Positions 11,391 to 22,295 of a stretch of DNA of 64,000 bases are shown here, piece after piece. The notes under the pieces are model-generated. The model did not search any database. It saw nothing but the letters and a program-made list of their open reading frames with translations, and was not told the DNA's origin. Position 1 is the stretch's first letter. Every line of letters begins with the position of its first letter. The position numbers and the translations under genes are program-made. This DNA is from Chrysaora quinquecirrha (Eukaryota; Cnidaria; Scyphozoa; Semaeostomeae; Pelagiidae), in contig JACTAT010000010.1 of assembly GCA_014526335.1 (NCBI GenBank), forward strand, positions 862,290 to 926,289. The letters are read 5' to 3'.

Positions 11391-13181
11391 TTTCAGGATT
11401 TGATGTCCTCTCAGCTAAGGCCTGAGTGGTATCAATGATATAGAGCTGCGCATACTGGGGTGCTTGACCTTCATTTGGTTGAGCTGGACCTGTCAGATGG
11501 TATGCTTGTCCATGAATTGTGAATACTCTTGGTCCTCTCTCAGGATGTGGAACTAAATCTGCTTTCCATGAAGCCATTGCAAGTGAACAGTTATACTGAC
11601 GAATATGTTTCTTGAACTCTTCAGAGTAGGGTGAATTACCACAGAAGAGATTAACAACTTGCTGGGATGGTGGTATTATTGCAGGTAGAAGCACCTTGCC
11701 CTCTTGACAACATTTTGTGAAGTTGTAATGGGTGGTCTTTTCTGCAAGGAAATATTTTGCACAACAATGAATGCATTCCTGGTCCATGACACCGATGTAA
11801 TCTTCCTGATGTTCTGCTAATTGCATTGGCACTACAGGTTGGTGCTGATGGGCCTGTTCTTGTGCTAATTTCATTGGCTGTACAGTTTGTTGCTGATTGG
11901 GCTGTTCTTCTGCTATCTGCATTGGCTCTACAGGTTGCTGATGATTGGCCAGTGCTGTCACATTACACTTAGGGTACAAAAGTATTGCAACGCTTGACCT
12001 AAAATGGCGGCCAACATTAGCCGTAGGCCCAACAACACAAAATTTAGATATCAAAGCCATGACGGCTCAGGGGCTTCTGCCAACTTGATTTAGGCGGGAA
12101 AATGTTCACAATTTCATTGACTTTCAGTTAGAATAAAAGTAAAACGATTTATTTCGCATTTGGGATGAAAAATAGTCAAAAACCTTGAAGCATTGCCTTC
12201 CAAATTTTCTTGAAAATATTTCAAGGGTTGTCTTGAAAAACAGCGATGTATGAACCTCTTATCGTGACTTTTGCTACAAAGTTTCGTTGTTTTTCGAGAC
12301 AAAATAGTTCAAACTTGAAATTACCATTTAAATTTTCGCTCGAAGTGTACAGTTAGAGATATTGAAATATTGATAAAGATTTTAGGTGAGTAACTTTTGA
12401 AGTTGTTGTTTTGATGCGAAAATAAATTGTGCACTTGAAGGAGTCTTCAGAAATTCTAATGGACACTTTCATTCACATATTTCAAAACTGTGGTTATCCC
12501 AAAATATTGCAAACTAATTTTGAAGCAAATTCTTGGGTTTATAGAGAAGAATTTGCAAATTTACAAAAAGTACCCTTTTTGGGCCTAAACAAAAGTCACT
12601 CACCTGAAATTGTTGTCCACAAAATAATCTCTGTTTTCTTTGTGAAAACTACTTTTCTCAGTAAAAATTTTAACGTGGAACAAAAGTTTCAGCTATTTTG
12701 CTTTGAATAACGAAAAAACTTTGAATCAACGGTCAAAAAAGTAGTTATGTTTATTGCTTTTCATCAAGACAACTCTTGAAATATTTCGCTCAAAATCTGG
12801 AAGGCACTGCTTCAGTGTTTTTTATTATTTTCCACAAGAAGCAACAAATAAATCGTTTAACTTTTATTCTAAATTAAAGTCAATGAAATCGTGAACATTT
12901 TCACGCCTAAATCAAGTTGGGCGAAGCCCCTGAGCCGTCATGGCTTTGTTATGTAAATTTCCTGTTGTTGGGCCTACGGCTAATGCTGGCCGCCATTTTA
13001 GGTCAAGCGTTGCAATACTTTTGTACCCTAAGTGTATGAGCTTGAAGGGCATGATTGGTGCCTGACCTGTATCATGATGCAGTTCTTGAACATTGGAATG
13101 GTGTTCCCTGTTCACAGCCAATTGTCGTCTGTTTGACTCTCTTTCTCTGCGTCCAGTCCATGTTCTGCGTCGACGGGGCAT
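11377..13181 (-). pseudogene. Helitron replicase N-terminal fragment, split by an insertion
   Basis: The start is at 13181 on the minus strand: a basic N-terminus (MPRRRRTWTGRRERESNRRQ) running to about 13037. After an inserted element, it resumes at about 11963 and ends at 11377. The second part contains CIHCCAKYFLAEKT, CCQEGKVLLP, FKKHIRQYNCSLAMAS, FTIHGQAYHLTGP and PQYAQLYIIDT, which match the Helitron helicase-like (Rep) N-terminal domain. The Rep catalytic HUH motif and the helicase are absent, so only the first few hundred residues survive. A Q-rich linker (about residues 40-90 of the second part) contains three near-repeats of PVxPMQxAEEQ. The two halves are not in one frame even ignoring the insertion. 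Confidence 0.8.
11966..13034. mobile_element. Inverted-repeat DNA element (MITE-like), TA target site
   Basis: The terminal inverted repeats are about 280 bases each (11966-12250 and 12750-13034) and begin CACTTAGGGTACAAAAGTAT. They share long near-identical stretches such as aaaatggcggcca and gccgtaggcccaacaa. The dinucleotide TA flanks both ends (11964-11965 and 13035-13036), as in the Tc1/mariner superfamily. The centre has no transposase, so it is non-autonomous. It sits inside the Helitron frame, so it inserted later. Superfamily assignment from TA alone is tentative. Confidence 0.85.
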
Positions 13182-13209
13182 GACAGCTAAGCAATGCTAA
13201 GGGAAGATG

Positions 13210-13385
13210 CAATATAGAAGCGAAGGCAGTTTGCAAAAACGAAAGGTTGATGACACGCCTACCCCACGGTCGGCAGAGCAGGGAAGGAGAGAAAAGGTCG
13301 TGCCACTGCCAATTTCGGCGGAGCGACTAACACAAAATCGGTCTCCATGACTACTCCCATTTTGATATATAGAGAGACTAGCTCT
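13210..13385. repeat. Composite repeat 3' block, partial
   Basis: Starts abruptly at agcgaaggcagtttgcaaaa and includes gatgacacgcctaccccacg, cacaaaatcggt and tagagagactagctcttgcc. The tRNA-like part is missing. Confidence 0.75.
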
Positions 13386-14692
13386 TGCCCGTCTAAGACC
13401 ACCGCCTCGTGAGGACCACCGCCTTATGAGGACCACCGCCTTATAAGATTAGTGCATTAAAATTATTGAGAGAAGCCATTCCATCATCCAGATGTAACCT
13501 CTACTTAGTTCCTTAATTTATTCGTAGGTCATTTTTCTTGTTTTAGTCCAGGTTCCTGTTCCCTTTTGCCACTTAAGGTTCTGTTCCTTGGCCTAAATCG
13601 CGGGTCCTATAATGGGTCCTGATCCTGTTCCCAGGGTCCCTCTCAAGTCAGAGGTCCTGTTCCCCAGCCCCACTAAAGGTTCTCTTATTTGGCCTTAGTC
13701 CAGGTTCCTGCTTCCTGGTCCCACTTAAAGCCCTGTTCCTTGTCCTTAGTTGAAGGTCCTGTTCTCTTTTGCCACTTAAGGTTCTGTTCCTTGGCCTAAG
13801 TCCAGGGTCCTTAAGTCTTGATAATGGGTCCTGATCGTATTCCCAGGGTCCCTCTCCAGTCAAAGGTCCTGTTCCCCAGACACACAAAAGGTTCTCTTGT
13901 CCTGCTTCCTGGTCCCACTTAAAGTCCTGTTCCTTGTCCTTAGTCCAGTCCTGTTCTCTTTTGCGACTTAAGGCTCTGTTCCTTAGCATAAGTCCAGGGT
14001 CCTTAAGTCTTGATAATGGGTCCTGATCGTATTCCCAGGGTCCCTCTCCAGTCAAAGGTCCTGTTCCCCAGTCCCACTTAATGTTCTGCTATTTAGACTT
14101 AGTCCAGGGTGCTGCTTCCTGTTCTCACTTAAAGTCCTGTTCCTTGATCTTAGTCCAGGGTACTTAGTCCACTAGAGTGTTCCTTAGTCCTCAAATTATT
14201 CATTGTGGTTGGTCCATTCCTTCAGTTTCATTCCTGTGTCCTTCCTGTTGTTTCCTAGTCCCAGTGATGGTCCTGGTCCATGGTGTTAGTCAAAGGTCCT
14301 TTGCCGATTCTCAAGTTCCGTTCCTCGGTGTTGTTGTTCGAGCAGTTCGTTGGTCCAGGTTTTGATAGCATCATTCTTCCTCTCTGCGTTTGAATGGGCT
14401 TTGTTAACCATGAAATGCACTTTCATGTTTTCAATAATGTTTTGAAATAAGGTAATTGCATATCCTAGAGAAGTATTTGGACAAAGCATATCCCACAAGA
14501 ATGAGCATGAATACATTGAAAAACTTGTTATGTCTGTAAATGTCTTTATTTGTTCATCTCCATGCGGAGGGGTGATTCAGTCCTTGGAAATCTCGTACAC
14601 TTTAGCTGGAAATACTATTGTTTTCATGAAAATCCTTGAGAAATCATTTTGTTTTCATACAAATCTCCTACACGTTTTTGGAGAGTGAAGAG
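13386..14692. repeat. Duplicated segment A (copy 1)
   Basis: Rich in words such as tccttagtcc, ggtcctgttcccc and ttccttggcctaagtccaggg. Nearly identical to 20105-21208, beginning at the same accaccgcctcgt and ending at cacgtttttgg. This copy carries an extra internal tandem duplication of about 200 bases (roughly 13660-13860 and 13860-14065) that copy 2 lacks. The minus-strand frame at 13648-14055 is a by-product of this. Confidence 0.8.
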
Positions 14693-15570
14693 CCCCTCGC
14701 TCAACGCGATGATAGCATGATGAGAGAATGCTGCTTTACGGAACTAAGATGTAAACAATGTCAATTCGAACCGACACAAAATTGTGATCCCTACACACAG
14801 AAACTCTAACTTGTATTGAACTTGAAAACTCAATTTGAATACCAAAAAATTTTCATGTCAGGCCATTGAAATTTGGAAATGAAATTTAGGGTTCCAGTGC
14901 CGTAAAAGGAAACTTCTAAAGCACCCTTTTAGTTGCATTAAATATTTCGGAAATGTATTATTGATTCTGATGATTCTTAACGTTGATACGATTTTCGCCT
15001 TATAAACTTAGTGAGGTAAAAATCGAAAAGACTTTCATAAAAACGAAAGTATAGTTGCCTTGGAAGAGGGGGAAGACCCCTACGCACTGAGAAATTCAAG
15101 CTGGAATTGAGCTTGAAAACGGTACAATTTAAATACCAAAAAAACATACCATTTTCATGTTTGTTCATTGAAATCCAGAAACGAAATTACGACTCCAGCT
15201 CCGCGGAAAGCAAACTTCCAAAGCACCCTTGTAATTGCACTAAATATTTCAGGAAATCCAAAGAGACTTTCATCGAAATAAAACTATATTTTCCTCTCAG
15301 GCGGAAGTCATGCCAAGTGTCACGGTCACGCACAGTAGGCTTGCTTTGTTTCACAATGTTTAATCGAGCTGTCAACAAACTAAAGAATTTAGCAGTGAAA
15401 AGAAACACAAAGAAATTATCTTCGCCCAGCAGCACAAAAAACCAAAAGTTCGTTATTTCAGCTCGGAAACAGTTAAATTAATTCCAATTTTTAATCATTT
15501 CGTAAGAAAACGGTGTTCCTAAACGAAAACACGAAAAATCGAAACGAATTTCGATGCAAGTTTAGTTGAA
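14693..15570. repeat. Region with two diverged direct repeats
   Basis: 14800-14960 and 15090-15260 are diverged copies (about 290 bases apart). Both run from a cacacagaaa/cgcactgagaaa start through ttgaaaac..aat..gaataccaaaaaa and attttcatg, then gaaatttagggttccagtgcc/gaaattacgactccagctcc, to aagcaccctt and gcattaaatatttc/gcactaaatatttc. No protein motif is recognised in the frames at 15107-15481. Confidence 0.55.
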
Positions 15571-15599
15571 AACTGCAAGTAAAATTTCGGCCTGCCGGG

Positions 15600-15940
15600 C
15601 GATTGTTGTTCACTTTCGACTGGCGCCAGTGACGCACATGAAAGGAGGGTTAGCCCCAATTACCCCGGAAACGACGGCAGATTTGGAAAAGACAAAGGGC
15701 GATGGCTCGCCTACCCCACGGGCGGCAGAGCAGGGAGCAAGCGGGAAAGGCTTGGACGTGCGACGTCGGAGGAGTGACTCGCACAAAATCGGTTGCCATG
15801 ACCACTCCTGCTTTAAGATAGTAGACTAGCCCTTGCCCGTGTAAGACCACCGCCCCATGAGGACCACCGCCTCTGATGAACTCCGCTAATAAGAGCTTCG
15901 ACCTAAAAGACACTGTGCATTGAGGTGGCTATATTTTCTG
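15600..15940. repeat. Composite repeat 3' block (unit 3, head missing)
   Basis: Contains gccagtgacgcacatgaaag, ttagccccaattaccccgga, ctcgcctaccccacgg and actagcccttgcccgtgtaa. No tRNA-like segment precedes it. Confidence 0.75.
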
Positions 15941-16424
15941 TTAATCTAAATCTTTATCTCAATCTAAATGTTAATCTAGCCTTAATCTTAGTCTTCAAGT
16001 TAAATTGAATCTTAATCTTAACTTCTACCTGAATTGGAATGTTAAACTTAATGTTAATCTAAATGTTAATCTTAATCTTAATCTTAATCTTAATCTTAAT
16101 CTTAATCTGAATCTGTATCTGAATCTAAATCTGAATCTAAATCTGAATCTTAATTCTAACCTCAATCTTAAGCTTAATCTTAATCTTAGTCTTAGTTAAT
16201 CTTGAACTCCATCTTAATATTAGTGTTAGTCTTTGTTAGTCTTGGTCTAAGTATCAGTATTTCATTTTTGAAATTGAACTTAAAGTTCATTTTGAAATGA
16301 ATCTTTATCTGAAGCTTGATGTTAATCTTGATGTGAATCTGAAATAACGTTGAAACTTAAACTTAATGTTTAGGTTGTTCTTTATCGCAACATGCCATAA
16401 TGCCAATGTCAAACTTTATCATCA

Positions 16425-17110
16425 TCTTAATTCATCTTCATACTCTTAGATGCCAAATAAACGTCTCCCAGTTTATTAATTTTGAGTTTTTCCCCCACCC
16501 GCAGAGCCTTAGTAGGACCCCCCTATTTATTAATTTTCGAAGAAACAATTTCACTTGTGATAGGATGAAACTACGTTTATTAATTCCCCCCATTGATTTG
16601 GACCCCCCGTTGGTATACCTAATGGTATTGGCCTTAATGTAAATATTAATGAAATTGAAATTAATTAATTTTGAGTTTTTCCCATCTTAATATCATCATC
16701 TTAATTCATCTTCATACTCTTAGATGCTAAATAAACGTCTCCCAGTTTATTAATTTTGAGTTTTTCCCCCACCCGCAGAGCCTTAGTAGGACCCCCCTAT
16801 TTATTAAATTTCGAAGAAACAATTTCACTTGTGATAGGATGAAACTACGTTTATTAATTCCCCCCATTGATTTGGACCCCCCGTTGGTATACCTAACGGT
16901 ATTGGCCTTAATGTAAATATTAATGAAATTGAAATTAATTAATTTTGAGTTTTTCCCCCACCCGCAGGGCCTTAGTAGGAACCCCCTATTTATTAATTTT
17001 TGAAGAAACAATTTCACTTGTGATAGGATGAAACTACGTTTATTAATTGCCGACATTGATTTGGACCCCCCGTTGGTATACCTAATGGTATTGGCCTTAA
17101 TGTAAATATT
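16425..17110. repeat. Tandem repeat of about 250 bases, 2.6 copies
   Basis: Copies start near 16425 and 16694, with a partial third from about 16940. Each contains aaataaacgtctcccagttt, acccgcagagccttagtagg, tgtgataggatgaaactacg and tggacccccc. The copies are almost identical, so the expansion is recent. Confidence 0.85.
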
Positions 17111-17638
17111 AATAAAATTGAAATTTAATATAATTTATAATTTAAAATAATTTAATATAATTCTAAATTCTTCAGCTACAATAAAACGTTAAATTAAATG
17201 AAAGATGAAATGAAAATGAAAATAAAATCCAAATTAACATGAAAGTTAGTGTCAGTGTTGAGAGATAAATTGAAAATAAATTTATAATTGAAAAGATATG
17301 AGTAAAAATAGATCTAAAGATTTGAGTCATTCCAAAAAGCCTTCTTGTTTTGTCAAAGTGACTTTTGTTATTAGAAAATTGTAAAATATTTAAATCACAA
17401 AACCAAAAACACCAAAAAATTGCCCTTGAGGGGACTGCCATATTTCTTAGTAGAGGATAATCTCCAGGTGGTCCTAATATTCATAGAAGGGAACAACAAA
17501 ACACGTTAAAAAATAATGTCAAAAAAGCTTAAAAATTAAACCAAAAGCAAATTTTAGTTACCAGACGACTCCTCGGCCTTTTGAAAACATTTCCAACACG
17601 AAAATAAGAGAAATAAAAAAATTCGAGAGAAAGACTTT

Positions 17639-17717
17639 CCCTTGAGGGGAGTCAAACTACCAACTCTGCATCGCAGCTCACGAGACACGCGGCCTTACCG
17701 ACCAGGCCACTGTGCGT
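17639..17717 (-). repeat. tRNA-like segment 2 (unit 4)
   Basis: Minus strand: a D-arm-like GCCTGGTCGGTAAGGCCG and a T-arm decayed to GTAGTTTGACTCCCC. Confidence 0.5.
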
Positions 17718-17985
17718 TGTTGTGGTTTAGTGATACTCCTCCTTGTGAGAACAATTGGGCGATTGTTCAAACAGGCACCAATGACGCACATCAAAGAAGG
17801 GTTAGCCCCAGTTACCCCAGAAGCCATGGCAGTTCGCAAAAAAACGAAAGGGCGATGACACGCCTACCCCACTGTCGGCCGTGCAGCGAAAAAGTCGGAA
17901 AAGCGTACCACTTACGACTTGGGAGGAGTGACGGTCGAAAAACCGGTTTCCATAGAAAATTACCATTTTAGTATAAGAGACTAGC

Positions 17986-19560
17986 TCATGCCCGTCTCTG
18001 ACCACTGCCTCATAGAACCACCGCCTCGTAGAACCACCGCCTCAAGGACCTCTGCCTCAAGGACCTCTGCCTTAAGAACCTGCGCTTGAACGAACTTTGC
18101 TTCTCGACTTAGCTCCTAGTTTCTAATATTAACATTTTTCCTTGGTCATAGTCCAGGGTCCCTTTTCCTGCTAATCACAGTTCTGTTCCTCTGTTTTAGT
18201 CCAAGGTCCTTAGTCCGCAATGATGTTCCTAGTTTCAAATTAGTTAGTGTAGAGCAGTTCTCTTTGTCTATGGTCTGCTCCGTCAATAGTCCTGAAATAA
18301 TTGATGGTCTTCTGTCCCGTTCCCTGGTCCTGTTCGTCAGTCTTGATATTGTTCAGATTTTCTATCCCATTCCTTGGTCCTGTTCCTCAGACTTGTTACT
18401 GTTCATGTTCCTTAGTCCTGAAAATATTCATGGGGTCCTGTCCCATTTCTTTGTCCTGTGTCTTATTCCTAAAACTATTCAAGATCTTCACCCCTTAGTC
18501 TAGTTCGTAAACTTTGTTATTTTTCACATTACTTAGTCCTGAAATTATTCATGGTCTTCAGTCCCATTCCTTAGTCCTGTTCCTCAGTCCTGAAATGACT
18601 CACAGTTTTCATACTCATTCCTTATTCCTGTTTCTCAGTCCTGAAATTATTCATGGTCTTCAGTCCCATTCCTTAATCCTGTTCCTCAGTCCTGAAATTA
18701 CTCACATTCTTCAGTCCTGTTCCTAATTCCTGTTTCTCAGTCCTGAAATTATTCATGGTCTTAAGTTCCATTCCTTAGTCCTGTTCCTCAGTCCTGTAAT
18801 TACTCATGGCCTTCAGTCCTGTTCCTAATTCCTGTTTCTCAGTCCTGAAATTACTCATGGTCTTCAGTCCCATTCCTTAGCCCTGTTCCTCAGTCCTGAA
18901 ATTACTCATGGTCTTCAGTCACATTCTTAAGTCCTGTTCGTCAGTCCTGAAATGTCTCATGGTCTTCAGACGCATTCCTTATTCCTGTTTCTCAGTCCTG
19001 AATTTATTCATGGTCTTCTGTCCCATTCTTTAGTCCTGTACGTCCTAAAATTACTCCTGGTCTTCGGTCCCATTCCAAGTCCTGTTCCTCAGTCCTGAAA
19101 TTATTTGTGGTCTTCAGTCCCATACTGTGGTCCCGTTCCTCAGTCTTGTTATTATTCATTCTCTGCAGTTCTGTTCCACATCGTTTTCCTTAGCCAAGTT
19201 CGTTGGTCAAGTTTTCATGTTGCGAAGAAAATTTTACCTTTCTAGCTGTCCTTGGCTTGTTTCCTTCCCGTTGAAAGAATCCCCCAAAGATCATGATAGA
19301 AAACGTAGCAATATAATAAATTGAACGCATTCTCCGTCTGATTTTCGAGAACTTGGGTTTACTGGAGGATCCTGCTTCTTGGTATTGTTGTAGTTTATCT
19401 TGCTCAGTCCTGTGTAGTCAGATACTGCGATGAAGCAGCTTAAAATTCGTGATTGCATTTTGAAAGGCTTTCAAATGCACTCTTTTAAAAGGGTTTCTGT
19501 TTGTTTTCTTTGAATGAAATGCACTTCTGAATAAGCTTTTGAAATGTGGTATTCCATTGA
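17986..19560. repeat. Satellite array 2, same 51-bp family, with tail
   Basis: Laid out like 9416-11390: accaccgcctc/gacctctgcctc words, then agctcctagtttctaatatt, an irregular zone, tandem units of ttccttagtcctgttcctca gtcctgaaattactcatggt cttcagtccc type (about 18510-19130, some 12 copies), and the tail at 19390-19560. Many units read tgttcctca where array 1 reads tcttcctca, so each array has been homogenised separately. The frames at 18264-18726 are repeat artefacts. Confidence 0.85.
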
Positions 19561-19679
19561 AAGGGTTGAAAGCGATTCAAACCGGTTGACTGAATATTCA
19601 CGTAAACATGGACTTTGTTTGAGGAACTTTGATTGAATAATAATAATACCAAACAAATTTTGAAATTATTCCAAAGCAT

Positions 19680-20104
19680 GTTTTAGTGATCAAGAAGTCT
19701 CCCGGTCCTCTGGAAAGCATTTTCAACAGGAAAATCACAGAAATAAAAAATTCTGATCCTCTCGTGAGGGGAATCGATCTCCTGCCTCCCACAACCTGCA
19801 CCAGGAAACAGGAGCCCTTACCAACAGAGCTATTTTCACGGGTTTCAGATTTCGATAATCCCTTTAGGAAAACAATGGGGCGATTGTTCAAACAGGCACC
19901 AATGACGCACTTTAAAGAAGGGTTAGCCCCAATTACCCCAGAAGCGAGAGAAGTTTGCAAAAAACGAAAGGGTGATGACACGCCTACCCCACGGTGGGCT
20001 GAGCAGCGAAAAAGTCGGAAAAGCGTACCACGTACGACGTCGGCGGAGTGACTAACACAAAATCGGTTTCCATGGAAATTACCATTTTAGTATAGTAGAC
20101 TAGC
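19680..20104. repeat. Composite repeat unit 5 with a different tRNA-like head
   Basis: The spacer (ctggaaagcattttcaacag, aaaatcacagaaataaaaaa) and the 3' block (accaatgacgcactttaaag to tagactagctcttgcc) match the other units. The tRNA-like part at 19757-19843 is unrelated in its middle. This is the only such variant in the window. Confidence 0.7.
19757..19843 (-). repeat. tRNA-like segment, third type
   Basis: Minus strand: a D-arm AATAGCTCTGTTGGTAAGGG, then CTCCTGTTTCCTGGTGCAGG, then a T-arm AGATCGATTCCCCTC. It occupies the place of segment 2 in other units. Confidence 0.6.
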
Positions 20105-21208
20105 TCTTGCCCGTCTAAGACCACCGCCTCGTAAGGGCCACCGCCTCATGAGGACCACCGCCTTGTAAGGTTAGTGCATTAAAATTATTGAGAGAAGCCA
20201 TTCCATCATCCAGATGTAACCTCTACTTAGTTCCTTAATTTATTCGTAGGTCATTTTTCTTGTTTTAGTCCAGGTTCCTGTTCCCTTTTGCCACTTGAGG
20301 TTCTGTTCCTTGGCCTTAATCGCGGGTCCTATAATGGGTCCTGATCCTGTTCCCAGGGTCCCTCTCAAGTCAGAGGTCCTGTTCCCCAGCCCACTAAAGG
20401 TTCTCTTATTTGGCCTTAGTCCAGGTTCCTGCTTCTTGGTCCCACTTAAAGCCCTGTTCCTTGTCCTTAGTTGAAGGTCCTGTTGTCTTTTGCCACTTAA
20501 GGTTCTGTTCCTTGGCCTAAGTCCAGGGTCCTTAAGTCTTGATAATGGGTCCTGATCGTATTCCCAGGGTCCCTCTCCAGTCAAAGGTCCTGTTCCCCAG
20601 TCCTACTTAATGTTCTGTTATTTAATCTTAGTCCAGGGTGCTGCTTCCTGTTCTCACTTAAAGTCCTGTTCCTTGATCTTAGTCCAGGGTACTTAGTCCA
20701 CTATAATGTTCCTTAGTCCTCAAATTATTCATTGTGGTTGGTCCATTCCTTCAGTTTCATTGCTGTGTCCTTCCTGTTGTTTCCTAGTCCCAGTGAAGGT
20801 CCTGGTCCATGGTGTTAGTCAAAGGTCCTTTGCCGATTCTCAAGTTCTGTTCCTCGGTGTTGTTGTTTGAGCAGTTCGTTGGTCCAGGTTTTGATAGCAT
20901 CATTCTTCCTCTCTGCGTTTGAATGGGCTTTGTTAACCATGAAATGCACTTTCATGTTTTCAATAACATTTTGAAATAAGGTAATGGCATATCGTAGAGA
21001 AGAATTTGGACAAAGCATATCCCACAAGAATGAGCATGAATACATTAAAAACTTGTTATGTCTGTAGATGTCTTTATTTGTTCAATCTCAATGCGGAGGG
21101 GTGATTCAGTCCTTGGAAATCTCGTACACTTTAGCTGGAAAGACTATTGTTTTCATGAAAATCCTTGAGAAATCATTTTGTTTTCATACAAATCTCCTAC
21201 ACGTTTTT
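20105..21208. repeat. Duplicated segment A (copy 2)
   Basis: Counterpart of 13386-14692, without the extra internal 200-base duplication. Differences from copy 1 are scattered substitutions and small indels. It breaks off at the same tail (acacgtttttgg), where the TCTTAA-type composite sequence begins. Confidence 0.8.
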
Positions 21209-21946
21209 GGTAGTGTTAGTTAATCTTGAACTCAATCTTAATATTAGTCTTAATCTTTGTTAGTCTTGGTCTTAGTATCAGTCTTTCATTTTTGAACTTA
21301 AACTTTAAGTTTATTTTCAAATCAGTCTTAATCTGCACCTTTAGGTTAATCTCGGTGTAAATCTAAAACAATGTTGAAACTTTAAATTAATGTTGAGGTT
21401 GTTCTTAATCGCCACATGCAATAATGTCAATGTCAAACTTTATCATCATCTTACTATAATTCATCTTCATACTCTTAGGTGCTAAATAAACATCCCCCGT
21501 TTATTAATTTTGAGTTTTTCCCCCACCCCCAGACCTTGTTAGGACCCCCGTTTATTAAATTGTTGAAAAATTTCCCACCCCTCATTTATTTGGACCCCCC
21601 ATTTATTTTGCACCTAAGAGTATTAGCCTGAATGTTAATATTAGTAAAAGTGAAATTAATCTTTAATCTAAAATATATTTTAATATTATTCTTAATCTTC
21701 AGCTTTTTAAACAGAAATCTTAGTTGAATTGAAATTAAAATTGGAATAAAAACCAAAAGAAAATGAAAGTTAGTGTTGAAAGATAAATTGAAAATAAGTT
21801 TATATCTAATATAAAAGATATGAGGAGAAATAGATCTTAAGATTTGAGTCATTCCAAAAAGCCTTCTCTTTTTTTCGAAGTGACTTTTAGACATTAAAAA
21901 GAATTGTAAACTATTTAAATCACAAAAACAAAGACACCAAAAATTT

Positions 21947-22018
21947 GCCCTTGAGGGGATTTGAACTCCAACCATTCCGGGTAGCAAGCGAGCACTTAAC
22001 CACTCAGCTACACAGCCA
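21947..22018 (-). repeat. tRNA-like segment 1 (unit 6)
   Basis: Minus strand: TGTGTAGCTGAGTGGTTAAG and, further on, GGAGTTCAAATCCCCTCAAG. The acceptor ends do not pair. Confidence 0.65.
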
Positions 22019-22218
22019 TTTGCTTGTTGGACGTTAATCTCCTAGTGCTCCTAATATTCATGGAAGGGAAAAACAAAACACGTTAAAAAAATATGTCTAA
22101 CGAACTTAAAAATTACAGCGAAAGCAAATTTTAGTTACCAGACGTCTCCTTGGCCATTTGAAAACACTTCCAACACAAAAATAACAGAAATAAAAAAATT
22201 CGAAAGGAAAAGATTTTG

Positions 22219-22295
22219 TCCTGAGGGGAGTCGAACTCCCGACTCTGCATCGCAGCTCGCGAGACACCCCCCCTTACCGACTGAGCTACGATGCC
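22219..22295 (-). repeat. tRNA-like segment 2 (unit 6)
   Basis: Minus strand: GTAGCTCAGTCGGTAAGG, a canonical A-box, and GGGAGTTCGACTCCCCTC, a canonical B-box. It is the copy with the best promoter boxes, but the middle and acceptor do not fold as a tRNA. Confidence 0.7.

Larger units (their letters stand above)
15941..17985. repeat. Composite repeat unit 4, expanded and lacking tRNA-like segment 1
   Basis: A (TCTTAA)n-type tract at 15945-16200 is the purest in the window and yields an artefactual Asn-Leu repeat frame. The usual cttcatactcttagatgcc segment and its neighbours are then expanded as a tandem repeat (16425-17110). At 17420 the tRNA-like segment 1 is cut: cccttgaggggact jumps to gccatatttc. 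tRNA-like segment 2 remains at 17639-17717, followed by the 3' block to 17985. Confidence 0.75.

Noticed and set aside
15107..15481. 124-residue plus-strand frame
   Set aside because: Spans one half of a diverged direct repeat. The other half is not open, so it is unlikely to be coding.
16005..16199. Frame coding for an Asn-Leu repeat
   Set aside because: Direct translation of the (TCTTAA)n tract. The same happens at 61676-61906 on the other strand.
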